A stretch of DNA of 64,000 bases, taken from NCBI RefSeq assembly GCF_004363725.1, contig NZ_SNZF01000024.1, forward strand, positions 1 to 64,000, in the 5' to 3' direction. A program made the translations under genes and the position numbers. Position 1 is the stretch's first letter, and each line of letters opens with the position of its first letter. The stretch is from Aquamicrobium defluvii. GTDB taxonomy: Bacteria; Pseudomonadota; Alphaproteobacteria; Rhizobiales; Rhizobiaceae. Shown one piece after another: positions 19,929 to 28,143 of this stretch. Below the pieces are notes generated by a model. That model searched no databases, had not been told where the DNA came from, and saw nothing but the letters and a program-made list of their open reading frames with translations.

Positions 19929-20825
19929 ATGGCGTTGGATTGGGACAAACTCAGGGTTTTTCATGCAGCTGCGCAGGCCGGCTCGTTCACCCATGCCGCC
20001 GAGACGCTGCATCTGTCGCAATCGGCCATCTCACGACAGGTGAGCGCGCTGGAACATGATGTCGGCGTGCCCCTGTTCCACCGCCACGCGCGTGGACTGG
20101 TTCTGACCGAGCAGGGTGAGATGTTGTTCCGCACGGCGCATGACGTACTGATGAAGCTCGAATCCATACGCTCGCGCCTGCTCGAAACCAAGGATCATCC
20201 CACCGGCGTGCTCCGCGTCACGACGACTGTGGGGCTCGGCACCGGCTGGCTCACCGACCGGACCAAGGAATTCCTCGAACTCTACCCCGAGATCAACCTT
20301 CAGCTGGTGTTTACCAATGAGGAGCTGGACCTGACCATGAGGCAGGCGGATTGCGCGGTGCGATTGCGCCAGCCGCAACAACCGGATCTGATCCAGCGCA
20401 GGCTGTTCACCGTGCACCTGCATGTCTTCGCATCGCAGGACTATATCGATCGCCACGGTGTGCCGAAATCGGCCGCCGATCTCGATCGCCATCGCATCAT
20501 CACTTTCGGTGAGCCGGTGCCGACCTATCTGGCGGGGTTGAACGCGCTGGAGACGGTAGGCAGGCCGGATGGCGAAAAGCGGCCCAGCGTGTTGCAGATC
20601 AACGACCTGATGTCGATCCGCAGGGCAGTCAAGCGCGGAGTGGGGATCGCTATGCTGCCGGACTACATGTCCGGCAAGGATTCCGGCCTTGTGCCGATCC
20701 TTGAAGAGCTGGAAGGTCCTTCTTTCGATACGTTCTTCGTCTATCCCGAGGCGATGAAGAACCAGGCCAAGCTCAAGGCTTTCCGCGACTTCATGTTCGC
20801 CAAGGCGCGCAACTGGTCTTATTGA
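19929..20825 (+). CDS. lsrB: LysR-type regulator LsrB/VtlR
   Basis: A 298-residue LysR regulator. It has the winged HTH at residues 1-60 (WDKLRVFHAAAQAGSFTHAAETLHLSQSAISRQVSALE) and a periplasmic-binding-like effector domain after 90. The sequence and the trxB neighbour fit LsrB of Sinorhizobium / VtlR of Brucella and Agrobacterium, a regulator of redox stress, LPS and host colonisation that is known to control AbcR small RNAs. An AbcR-like sRNA gene lies 275 bases downstream. Start ATG 19929 has GAGGGGAAAC upstream. Confidence 0.9.
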   Translation: MALDWDKLRVFHAAAQAGSFTHAAETLHLSQSAISRQVSALEHDVGVPLFHRHARGLVLTEQGEMLFRTAHDVLMKLESIRSRLLETKDHPTGVLRVTTTVGLGTGWLTDRTKEFLELYPEINLQLVFTNEELDLTMRQADCAVRLRQPQQPDLIQRRLFTVHLHVFASQDYIDRHGVPKSAADLDRHRIITFGEPVPTYLAGLNALETVGRPDGEKRPSVLQINDLMSIRRAVKRGVGIAMLPDYMSGKDSGLVPILEELEGPSFDTFFVYPEAMKNQAKLKAFRDFMFAKARNWSY

Positions 20826-21035
20826 TCCGGGCCGATTGCGGCTCCCAGTCTGCATTCTGCGTGGCAGCTTGCGCCGATGCGTTGTTGCGCCTGTGAAAGC
20901 GGCAGAAATGTTCCGGCAGGGTTTTGAAAGCGGCACTGCCGCAGCCATGCCATTCACGCGGGCAATCTTCCCTGGTTTCTGCTCCGATTCTGGCCTTATT
21001 GCTCCCTGATGAGCATTGGACCACAGGTCGTGTGT

Positions 21036-21058
21036 TTTTGCATGAGTGCGTTGCAAAA
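21036..21058. promoter_or_regulatory. Perfect dyad upstream of the sRNA promoter (candidate LsrB site)
   Basis: TTTTGCA (21036-21042) and TGCAAAA (21052-21058) flank a 9-base spacer. The centre lies about 54 bases before the predicted sRNA start, where LysR-type activators usually bind. It does not match the textbook T-N11-A core exactly, so binding by LsrB is inferred from position and from the neighbouring regulator gene. Confidence 0.4.
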
Positions 21059-21065
21059 TAGATGC

Positions 21066-21094
21066 TTGTTTGTTGGGCAGGCGTGGCCCATATT
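21066..21094 (+). promoter_or_regulatory. Promoter of the AbcR-like sRNA
   Basis: TTGTTT (21066-21071) and CATATT (21089-21094) are separated by 17 bases, close to the alphaproteobacterial TTGAC-N17-CTATAT type. Transcription would begin near 21101, which fits the sRNA predicted from its hairpins. Confidence 0.5.
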
Positions 21095-21100
21095 CCAGTC

Positions 21101-21212
21101 ATCTCCTGAGCGCGTTCTCCTCCCATTAGCGCTCACGAGTGTTCCCCTCTGGAGGTTTAGCCTTTTTGGCACTTCCATCAAACTCAGCCGGATCTTCTGA
21201 TCCGGCTTTTTT
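21101..21212 (+). ncRNA. abcR: AbcR/alpha-r15-like trans-acting small RNA
   Basis: A candidate RNA of about 112 bases between lsrB and the EF-G-like gene. The first hairpin has stem GAGCGC (21108-21113) / GCGCTC (21129-21134), and its 15-base loop presents TCTCCTCCC, an anti-Shine-Dalgarno sequence. A second CU-rich segment, TTCCCCTCT, lies at 21141-21149. It ends in an intrinsic terminator: GCCGGATC (21187-21194), TTCT loop, GATCCGGC (21199-21206) and TTTTTT. Location beside lsrB, length, anti-SD loop and terminator all fit the AbcR family, Hfq-dependent repressors of ABC-transporter mRNAs in Rhizobiales. Family membership is from recognition, not alignment. Confidence 0.75.
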
Positions 21213-21699
21213 GTTTGCGATTATCTTCCGCCAAGCGCTGTCGCCGAACCTGTCGTTCCCGTCGAGGGCCGACTGTTTGAATATTACGCAACTCCGGTCT
21301 TTCTACTCTTCACAGTGGCGGCTTTCCCGGTTGGTGCCTTTAACAGGTGCGGCTACCTTGTCGAGAAGACATCTCTTCATCATCCGGAAACGACCGGGAC
21401 CTCGGGAAACGGCAGCTACACAGATGAATGCCGTTTCGTTGCCCTCTTCCCGGACGATCCAAACTGGCTGCAGGATGCTCCGCAGACGATGCGTAACGGT
21501 CATGTAACCCCTGTAACGTGACCGCAAGGACGAATCTTCTCTACACAAAACGGAGGACGCGGCAGGCTTTCCGGGGATGGGGGCATCTTCCGGGAGGCCG
21601 GGTCTCAGGCAACAGCCGCGTCCGTCTCGATTTCTGCCGATGCGTATCGGCGCACCCATGCGGCGGACCTGCCGTTTCCTCCCCCGGAGACGGTCCGCA
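21213..21699. other. Gene-free stretch after the sRNA
   Basis: About 490 bases with no convincing protein gene; the open frames here lack family resemblance and good ribosome sites. I looked for a second AbcR copy (anti-SD loop plus terminator) and did not find one. The stretch ends at a 14-base-pair hairpin. Confidence 0.4.
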
Positions 21700-21733
21700 A
21701 CAAACGGCGGCAGCTCAGTCTGCCGCCGTTTGT
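21700..21733. terminator. 14-bp hairpin downstream of the EF-G-like gene
   Basis: ACAAACGGCGGCAG (21700-21713) and CTGCCGCCGTTTGT (21720-21733) form a perfect 14-base-pair stem with a 6-base loop, 28 bases past the stop of the minus-strand EF-G-like gene. It lacks a long T run, but the position suggests it ends that transcript. Confidence 0.5.
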
Positions 21734-21761
21734 CCAAGGGCGAAAAAAGGCTGGCAGATGT

Positions 21762-23816
21762 TCAGGCAGCCTTGCCCGCCGCGTTCAAGACATCATCCGC
21801 CAATCGCCCGGTCAGCTCCGCCATATGACTGAAGCCGCTTACATAGCTGGCGACACCGGCCGTCGCTGAGCGAAGTTCTATGATCAGGTCACCCATTTCG
21901 GCCTGGGGCATGGTTGCTTCCACCACGTCCCAGCCGGGCCAGCCTTCCCGGGCATCGTAACCCAGTATCTGGCCGCGTCGTTGCGGTATGATTGCGATAA
22001 TGCGTGCTGTGGCATCCGATGGGGTGAAGATTTCAACCTTCATGATCGGTTCCAGCAGCACAGGCGAACAGGTGGCCATGCCTTCCTTCATCGCCAGCCG
22101 CGCCGCCATCTGGAATGCCATGTCCGATGAATCGACGGCGTGATAGGAACCGTCGCTGAGATTGACCGCGATGTCGACGACCGGAAAACCCAGAGGACCG
22201 CACTTCAGATAGTCGCGAATGCCGGTCTCGACCGAGGGGATATATTGCTTCGGGACCACGCCGCCAGTGATCGTGTTCGTGAACTCGAAACCCGATCCCC
22301 GCGGCAACGGTCTGATCTCGATCAGTACATCGCCGAATTGTCCGTGCCCGCCCGACTGCTTCTTGTGACGGCCGCGCTGCTGCGTCCCCTTGCGAATGGT
22401 TTCCCTATAGGGGACTGCCGGGGCGTGGCCCTCGACGGCGATCTGGTTGCGGCCTTCCAGCCTTTTGCGCACCACCCGCAAATGCATTTCGCCATGGCCG
22501 GAGAGTACGGTTTCGGCCGAGTCCTGATTGTGAGAAAGGCTGAGCGAGGGATCTTCTTCGGCCAGGCGCTGCACGGCTGCGGAAAGCTTCACATCGTCCT
22601 TGCGTTCCTTTGGCCGCAACGCGAAGGCATAGACGGGCGTTGGAGGGATCAGCTCGATCAGGGATGCCCTGCCGCCTTTGGCGGAGGTCAGAGTCTGGCC
22701 TGTACGGGCATGCTCGAGCTTGCCCAGCGCTACCGTATCGCCGGCTACCGCTTCACTCTGTCTGGACTGATCCTTGCCGAACATACGATAGAGGCCCGAC
22801 ACCTTGTCGATATCCCCGCCAGGGAGATACAACTCGGCGCCATCCGTCAGCCGGCCAGAAAGCACGCGCGAGACGGAAAGCTTGCCGCCATGGGATGTGT
22901 AGGCGGTCTTCATAACCTGAACCAGCGTTGCGCCTTCGCGTTCGTCAACCCCGAGGCGGCGCCGCGTTGCCTCGACATCGGGCGCGTCGTGGCGGATCGC
23001 CTTCAGCAGACGCATTACACCGTTGCCTTTCTCGGCCGTTCCAATCAGCACCGGTGTCACCTTGCCGTCGCGCAGGTCGGCGGCAAGATCGTCGAATACA
23101 GCGTCGCGAGGTGGCTCGATCTCTTCGAGCAGTTGCTCCATCAACTCGTCATTGTGATCGGCGAGGGTTTCCAGCATGGAAAAACGTGCCTCGATTTCGC
23201 GCGCCTTCTCGTCGCCGGGAATTTCGGCCACTTCGCTTTCGGCATATTCGCGATAGATGTAGGCGCGTTCCAATGCCAGGTCGATCGAGCCGATGACGAC
23301 GCCGTCCTTGCGCAAGGGAATCTGCCGCAGCAGCAACGGGACAGAGCTTGCCGGCTGCAACGTCTTCAGCATCTCGCGCACGCCGGAATTGGCTTTCTCG
23401 ACCTTGTTGAGAAACAGGATACGCGGCACCCCGAGTTCATCCAGCCGCCGCATGATGAGCTGGAGCGCCGGTATCTTCTTCTCGTCAGGTTCGGCTACTA
23501 CTACCGCAACATCGCAGGCGGCCAATACCGGCTCGGCTTCGAAGGCGAATTCGATCGAGCCGGGACAGTCGACGAATGTCAACCTGTCGCCCATGAAGTC
23601 GACGGTGGCGAAGGTTGCCTCCACGCTCATGGCATGTTCGCGCGCTTCGGGGGAATGGTCGGAAACGGTATTTCCCGACGCGACAGGATTCTGGCGGGCA
23701 ATGGCGCCGGTGCGGGCGAGAATGGCTTCGAGAAGTGTCGTCTTGCCGCTTGAGAAGGGACCGACGATGGCAATGCATTTCGGTCCCGTGCGTCTTCCTC
23801 CGGCGCGATTACCCAT
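21762..23816 (-). CDS. Elongation factor G-like protein with altered GTPase motifs
   Basis: A 684-residue translational-GTPase paralogue with the EF-G domain order (G, II, III, IV, V) and about the length of EF-G. The P-loop GPFSSGKT is at 19-26. The G3 motif is DCPGS (83-87), where EF-G has DTPGH, so the catalytic histidine is replaced by serine. The G4 motif reads NKVE (137-140) instead of NKxD. Domain IV is recognisable (HKKQSGGHGQFGDVLIEIRPL). It is probably a distant EF-G2-type protein rather than the main EF-G, which normally sits with rpsL-rpsG-tuf. GGAGG stands 6 bases before ATG 23816, which fixes the start. Confidence 0.88.
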   Translation of the reverse strand: MGNRAGGRRTGPKCIAIVGPFSSGKTTLLEAILARTGAIARQNPVASGNTVSDHSPEAREHAMSVEATFATVDFMGDRLTFVDCPGSIEFAFEAEPVLAACDVAVVVAEPDEKKIPALQLIMRRLDELGVPRILFLNKVEKANSGVREMLKTLQPASSVPLLLRQIPLRKDGVVIGSIDLALERAYIYREYAESEVAEIPGDEKAREIEARFSMLETLADHNDELMEQLLEEIEPPRDAVFDDLAADLRDGKVTPVLIGTAEKGNGVMRLLKAIRHDAPDVEATRRRLGVDEREGATLVQVMKTAYTSHGGKLSVSRVLSGRLTDGAELYLPGGDIDKVSGLYRMFGKDQSRQSEAVAGDTVALGKLEHARTGQTLTSAKGGRASLIELIPPTPVYAFALRPKERKDDVKLSAAVQRLAEEDPSLSLSHNQDSAETVLSGHGEMHLRVVRKRLEGRNQIAVEGHAPAVPYRETIRKGTQQRGRHKKQSGGHGQFGDVLIEIRPLPRGSGFEFTNTITGGVVPKQYIPSVETGIRDYLKCGPLGFPVVDIAVNLSDGSYHAVDSSDMAFQMAARLAMKEGMATCSPVLLEPIMKVEIFTPSDATARIIAIIPQRRGQILGYDAREGWPGWDVVEATMPQAEMGDLIIELRSATAGVASYVSGFSHMAELTGRLADDVLNAAGKAA

Positions 23817-24059
23817 GGCTGACCTCCGCTCAGGCATTTTTCAAGGGAGCGGCGGCCGGCCTGACGGCCGTCGCGTGGCGGCAGCTTCGTTGAACGGCTG
23901 CCTGTCGCAGGGTCATGGTCACACGGCTTTACGGGCAGGGCAAGGGGAATAGGTGACAGGCGGGGCTGCTGCATGATCTCGGTTCAGTTGAAATCGACGA
24001 TCTGTCATGTGCAAATGCCGGCTCCGGGCGGAGGGCCGCATGGACGATGGAGGACAAGC

Positions 24060-24491
24060 ATGGCGAAGCATGGTCCGAAGGAGGAAAATGTCTCTCTTTC
24101 CCGGTTGATAGATGGAAGGATCAGGGAACTGGGCGATTGGCGGGGGGAGACGCTGGCCCGCGTCCGGGCTCTGATTCACAGGGTCGATCCCGAAGTGGTC
24201 GAGGAGTGGAAGTGGAGAGGGGTTCCTGTGTGGTCGCACGCGGGAATTATCTGCACGGGCGAGACATACAAGAACGCCGTGAAACTGACCTTCGCGAAGG
24301 GGGCCTCGCTTGAAGATCCCTCGGGTATCTTCAACGCCAGTCTGGAAGGCAACTTAAGGCGCGCAGTCGACTTCCATGAAGGTGACGAGGTCGATGAAGA
24401 GGCGCTGGGGGCGCTCGTCCGGGCCGCCGTGAAATTGAACATGTCGGCGCGGGCGAGCGCCCGTGCCGGACGGAAATCGGGAAGCGCCTGA
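24060..24491 (+). CDS. DUF1801 domain-containing protein
   Basis: A 143-residue protein with a DUF1801 (YdhG-like) domain. Family segments are LGDWRGETLARVRALIHRVDPEVVEEWKWRGVPVWSHAGIICTGETYKNAVKLTF (about 22-76) and SLEGNLRRAVDF. The fold is a small alpha-beta domain of unknown role, related to iron-chaperone-like frataxin-fold proteins. The start is ATG 24060. A GC-rich hairpin that also ends aatA lies about 50 bases past its stop. Confidence 0.85.
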   Translation: MAKHGPKEENVSLSRLIDGRIRELGDWRGETLARVRALIHRVDPEVVEEWKWRGVPVWSHAGIICTGETYKNAVKLTFAKGASLEDPSGIFNASLEGNLRRAVDFHEGDEVDEEALGALVRAAVKLNMSARASARAGRKSGSA

Positions 24492-24542
24492 GGAAGAGGA
24501 TGCCCATAGCGCACTGGAGGCGGCCCCGCTTGCTTCAAAAGT

Positions 24543-24570
24543 AAAAAAGCCCGGCGCGGGGCCGGGCTTT
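24543..24570 (-). terminator. Intrinsic terminator of aatA
   Basis: Read on the minus strand, AAAGCCCGGC and GCCGGGCTTT form a strong stem that runs into TTTTTTAC, 28 bases after the aatA stop. The plus-strand version ends in CTTTCGG, so it may also slow transcription from the DUF1801 side. Confidence 0.75.
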
Positions 24571-24598
24571 CGGGAGTCTTTTGAATCGCTTGCGCCGG

Positions 24599-25801
24599 TC
24601 AGCTCAGGCTTGCCGTGAAGCGCTGGATGCGGGTGCAGGCTTCCTCCAGAAGTTCGTCCGAGGTTGCGTAGGAGATGCGGAAGTTCGGACCGAGCCCGAA
24701 CGCCGTGCCGAACACCACCGCGACGCCTTCCGCCTCCAGAAGCTCGGAAGCGAAGGTTTCGTCATTGTCGATCACCTTGCCCTCCTTCGTCTTCCTGCCG
24801 ATCAGCTCGGCGCAGGAGGGGTAGACGTAGAAGGCGCCTTCCGGCGAAGGGCAGGAGATGCCGCGCGCCTGGTTGAGCATCGAGACCACGAGGTCGCGAC
24901 GCGCCTGAAACACCGCCTTGTTGCTGGCGATGAAGTCCTGCGGGCCATTCAGCGCCTCGACGGAAGCCCACTGTGCGATGGTGCATGCGCCGGATGTCTG
25001 CTGGCCCTGAATCATGTCCATGGCCTTGATGAGTTGGATGGGGCCTGCGGCATAGCCGATGCGCCAGCCGGTCATGGCATAGGCCTTGGACACGCCGTTC
25101 ATGGTCAGCGTGCGCTCGTAGAGGTTGGGCTCCACCTCGGCGATGGTCCGGAACACGAAGTCGCCATAGGTCAGGTGCTCGTACATGTCGTCGGTCAGCA
25201 CCCACACCTGCGGGTGCTTCAGGAGTACGTCGGCCAGCGCGCGCAGTTCGGCTTCGGTATAGGCCGCGCCCGAGGGGTTGGACGGCGAGTTCATCACCAG
25301 CCACTTGGTCTTCGGGGTGATCGCCTTCTCCAGCGCCTCGGCGGTCAGCTTGAAGCCGTTGTCGATGGAGGTCTCCGCGAAGGCCGGTGTTCCGCCGCAC
25401 AGCGCCACCATTTCGGGGTAGCTCACCCAGTAGGGGCGCGGGATGATGACCTCGTCGCCGGGGTTCAGCGTCGCCATGAAGGCGTTGAACAGGATCTGCT
25501 TGCCGCCGGTGCCGACGATGGTCTGCTCCGGCCTGTAGTCGAGATTGTTCTCGCGCTTGAACTTCTTCGCGATCGCTTCCCGCAGCGGAGCGATGCCCGA
25601 CACGGGGGGGTATTTGGTCTCGCCGCGGCGGATAGCCTCGATGGCCGCATTCTTGATGTTGTCCGGCGTGTCGAAATCCGGCTCTCCCGCACCGAGCCCG
25701 ATCACGTCGCGTCCCGCATTTTTCAGCTCGCGCGCTTTCTGCGTCACCGCGATGGTCGCGGAAGGCTTCACGCGGGAAAGGGCGTCGGCAAGAAAGGCCA
25801 T
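24599..25801 (-). CDS. aatA: Pyridoxal-phosphate aspartate aminotransferase (class I)
   Basis: A 400-residue class I aminotransferase of the Ib subgroup used in Rhizobiales as aspartate (and often prephenate or aromatic) aminotransferase, moving amino groups between aspartate and 2-oxoglutarate. The PLP-binding lysine is K239 in NGVSKAYAMTGWRIGY. The cofactor-contacting residues N175 (SPSNPSG), D204 and Y207 (TDDMYEHL) are present, as is the phosphate-loop motif GTGGKQ near 97-102. ATG 25801, with GGAGA upstream, begins MAFLADALSRVKPSATIAVTQK, the family N-terminus. Confidence 0.93.
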   Translation of the reverse strand: MAFLADALSRVKPSATIAVTQKARELKNAGRDVIGLGAGEPDFDTPDNIKNAAIEAIRRGETKYPPVSGIAPLREAIAKKFKRENNLDYRPEQTIVGTGGKQILFNAFMATLNPGDEVIIPRPYWVSYPEMVALCGGTPAFAETSIDNGFKLTAEALEKAITPKTKWLVMNSPSNPSGAAYTEAELRALADVLLKHPQVWVLTDDMYEHLTYGDFVFRTIAEVEPNLYERTLTMNGVSKAYAMTGWRIGYAAGPIQLIKAMDMIQGQQTSGACTIAQWASVEALNGPQDFIASNKAVFQARRDLVVSMLNQARGISCPSPEGAFYVYPSCAELIGRKTKEGKVIDNDETFASELLEAEGVAVVFGTAFGLGPNFRISYATSDELLEEACTRIQRFTASLS

Positions 25802-26007
25802 TGGAACGTCTCCGATATATGGCTGGACGGGGAAAATGCTGCACGTCTCTAATGTCGCATCAGGCGTTGCAGCGCAAGCATTGTTCGTTGCTCCAGCCCT
25901 CCGCCGGCGTAATTCGCAGGCGGTCCGGCCAATGCCGGTTAAGCCGGCTTTAAGCGTTTTCATGACAGGCTGGCTCGATGCGGACGTATGAACGGAAGAT
26001 CTGAAAG

Positions 26008-26895
26008 GTGGCGCTGAGGGCCGGACTGGATCATATCGAGCGCGAGGAGGACGGAACCGCTATCGGGCGGTGGGGCCTTTTCATGCTCAGGAGCGCATTC
26101 CAGCCCATTTTTGCGTTCCATGAGGGCAAGCTTCGCATCGATGCCTTCGAGGCGCTCATCCGGCCATTCCGCGACGGGGAGCAGGAATCCCCTCCCGCGT
26201 TCTTCGCGACCTGCAATGCCAGCGACAGGCTGCAGGTCGAAGAACTTACCCGCACCTTGCATCTGCTCAACGCCGGTGTGTGCCTTCCCGCCGACGTGTC
26301 GCTGTTCATCAACATCGATCCTTCGGTTTTCACGGATCAGGCCATTGGCGACAATACGCTGCGCAACATGCGGCTGGTGCTGAACAGCGTGGGGATAGAG
26401 CCTGCCCGTGTCGTCTGCGAGGTAACGGAAAATCCGACCGGCTCGCCACAGGCGTTTTTCAACTTCATTGCAGGGTTGCGCGGCAACGGTTTCCGTATCG
26501 CCGTCGACGACTATGGTGCGGACGAGTCCGACATCGACCGCATCAAGGAACTGATGCCCGACATCGTAAAGTTCGATGCGCTGTGGATCAACCGGCTCAT
26601 GGAATCCGATGCCGGATTCGCGTTGCTGTCGACCATGGTCAGGTCGTTCGAGGAGCAAGGCATCCGCACGGTGTTTGAAGGGATCGAGGAAGAGTGGCAG
26701 ATCGAGCTTGCCGAGAAATCCGGCGCCTCGATGGTACAGGGATTCGTGCTCGCCAGACCCCAGATCGCATCGCGCGAGATGAGAAGCCGGGAGCCTGCGC
26801 AACTTTCCGATCCACAGACGCCGGAAGTCCCTGCGCCTTCCCGTTCGAAATCCGCACCGGGGGCAAGGACATTCGGGCGGCGGGTGGCGAGATGA
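26008..26895 (+). CDS. EAL-domain protein, intact catalytic motifs
   Basis: A 295-residue stand-alone EAL domain. Family enzymes hydrolyse cyclic di-GMP to pGpG. The residues needed for metal binding and catalysis are present: EAL at 48-50, N102 (NIDPSVF), E138 (CEVTEN), D167-D168 (VDDYG), K188 and E224/E227 (EGIE). There is no sensory domain or membrane segment. GTG 26008 is used as the start; an ATG at 26083 would cut into the domain. Its stop overlaps the start of a second, degenerate EAL gene (ATGA), so the two are translationally coupled. Activity is predicted, not shown. Confidence 0.88.
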   Translation: MALRAGLDHIEREEDGTAIGRWGLFMLRSAFQPIFAFHEGKLRIDAFEALIRPFRDGEQESPPAFFATCNASDRLQVEELTRTLHLLNAGVCLPADVSLFINIDPSVFTDQAIGDNTLRNMRLVLNSVGIEPARVVCEVTENPTGSPQAFFNFIAGLRGNGFRIAVDDYGADESDIDRIKELMPDIVKFDALWINRLMESDAGFALLSTMVRSFEEQGIRTVFEGIEEEWQIELAEKSGASMVQGFVLARPQIASREMRSREPAQLSDPQTPEVPAPSRSKSAPGARTFGRRVAR

Positions 26896-27734
26896 CGACG
26901 GGCAGCAACAGGCGCCGTCTCGTGACCGACGCCATATTCGCCGACGAGATCGGCGTCGAATATGCGATCCATGACGAATTCCGTCTCCGCAGCGCCTACC
27001 AGCCGATCTTCGCTCCTCGTGGCGATCTGCTGCGCATGGTGGGCATGGAGGCGTCCGTCGAAGCGCATCGGCAGGGCGGAACCGTTTATCCGCGCGTATT
27101 TCTCGATACGATCGGACCTCACGAGCGGGGCTATATCGATGCACTGTGCCGGGCGCTCCATATTCGCAACTTCCGCAATCTCGGCCTCGACAATGTCAGG
27201 CTTTTCTTCGGGTTCGAAAGCGACATCGACGCGGAAGACGGCACGATCGCCGAACTGAGGCAGATGTCGGGCCGGCTGGAGGAACTGGGCCTGCATCCGC
27301 GCATGCTCATGTGCCAGATGGATGCGCGGTACGGCCTCGACGCGGATCTGCCCGGCGAAGTGGCGCGTGAAATGCGCGCGACGGGGCTTGGGGTGGTCCT
27401 TGCCGGTTTCGGCGTTGCGGAAGGCGGCGAGGCGCTTCTCAATCTCGTCAAGCCCGATGTCGTGCGCATCGACGGGCCCCTGTTTGCGCTGCTGTGTTCC
27501 TATCCGGCCGCCGGCCGCCTGTTCGGCAGGCTGGTTGCGATGCTGAAGACCGGCGGCACGCAGGTCCTGGTGGATGGCATCGCCACACCACGCCAGTTGC
27601 AGGTCGCGCTGGATGCCGGCGTGGATCTTGTGCAAGGCACCCTGTTGTCGAAGCCGCTTCCCGCCGGGGCGTTCTTCGATCGGGGACCGCTGGTGACGGG
27701 ACAGCTTCTGTCGCGTGCCGGATCGGGAAACTGA
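26892..27734 (+). CDS. Degenerate EAL-domain protein, coupled to the intact one
   Basis: A 280-residue protein related to the preceding EAL protein (LRSAYQPIFAPRGD here, LRSAFQPIFAFHEG there). It has lost the catalytic set: EAL reads EAS in MVGMEASVEA, the N and E positions read FFGFE and CQMDA, DDYG reads AGFG, and EGIE reads VDGIA. Only the lysine region (LVKPDVVRIDG) is kept. Such proteins often act as c-di-GMP sensors or as partners of an active enzyme. The 4-base ATGA overlap with the active gene suggests equal production and possibly a heterodimer. A terminator at 27889 ends the pair. Confidence 0.85.
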   Translation: MTTGSNRRRLVTDAIFADEIGVEYAIHDEFRLRSAYQPIFAPRGDLLRMVGMEASVEAHRQGGTVYPRVFLDTIGPHERGYIDALCRALHIRNFRNLGLDNVRLFFGFESDIDAEDGTIAELRQMSGRLEELGLHPRMLMCQMDARYGLDADLPGEVAREMRATGLGVVLAGFGVAEGGEALLNLVKPDVVRIDGPLFALLCSYPAAGRLFGRLVAMLKTGGTQVLVDGIATPRQLQVALDAGVDLVQGTLLSKPLPAGAFFDRGPLVTGQLLSRAGSGN

Positions 27735-27888
27735 TGCGCTTCGCAAGCCGGGATACGTACCGCAGCATCTGAAGTTCACTCCACCCTTCCATCGTTGCGC
27801 AATGAACTGCCGGTCCATCGCATCGGGGCGAGTATATGCGAGCCGGGGAGGGCGGGGAAAAATCAGCGATGCGTTGCCCGCAGGCACG

Positions 27889-27916
27889 AAAAAAGGCGGG
27901 ACAAAGCCCGCCTTTT
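27889..27916. terminator. Bidirectional intrinsic terminator
   Basis: GGCGGG (27895-27900) and CCCGCC (27907-27912) form the stem, extended by AAAA/TTTT pairing. The plus strand ends in TTTT and the minus strand in TTTTTT. It can end both the EAL transcript (plus) and the cspA transcript (minus). Confidence 0.7.
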
Positions 27917-27986
27917 CATAGTCGATCTGACCGTTCATAGCCGATCTGACCGGGTGGTCGATCTGACCGGGGGTCGATCTGGTCAG
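27917..27986. repeat. Four direct copies of a TCGATCTGACCG-like unit
   Basis: Copies of GTCGATCTGACCG or close variants begin at 27921, 27940, 27957 and 27973, giving steps of 19, 17 and 16 bases. The first two also share a CATAG prefix. The fourth is partly inverted in its tail (GGTCAG). They lie just past the terminator; no function is evident. Confidence 0.6.
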
Positions 27987-28143
27987 GGGCCTGACAGGGA
28001 GCTTTCTGGCCGGGCCGGCAGGCAATCTGCTGCTTCGGCTGATCGGTTTCTTCAAGCTCCGGCGCGCTTCTCCCGCGACCGCCAGTACATCCGTGGCTTG
28101 CCGCGCGATCCGGGTCGGAAACCCGGCGCGCGCCCGCGCAGGA

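Larger units (their letters stand above)
27735..28143. other. Gene-free stretch between the EAL pair and cspA
   Basis: Holds a bidirectional terminator (27889-27916) and a cluster of short direct repeats (27917-27986). The remaining 150 bases up to the cspA stop show no gene or motif that I recognise. Confidence 0.4.

Noticed and set aside
21213..21699. Second AbcR copy in tandem, as in Sinorhizobium
   Set aside because: I looked for another anti-SD loop with a terminator in this interval and found only the 14-bp hairpin without a T run.
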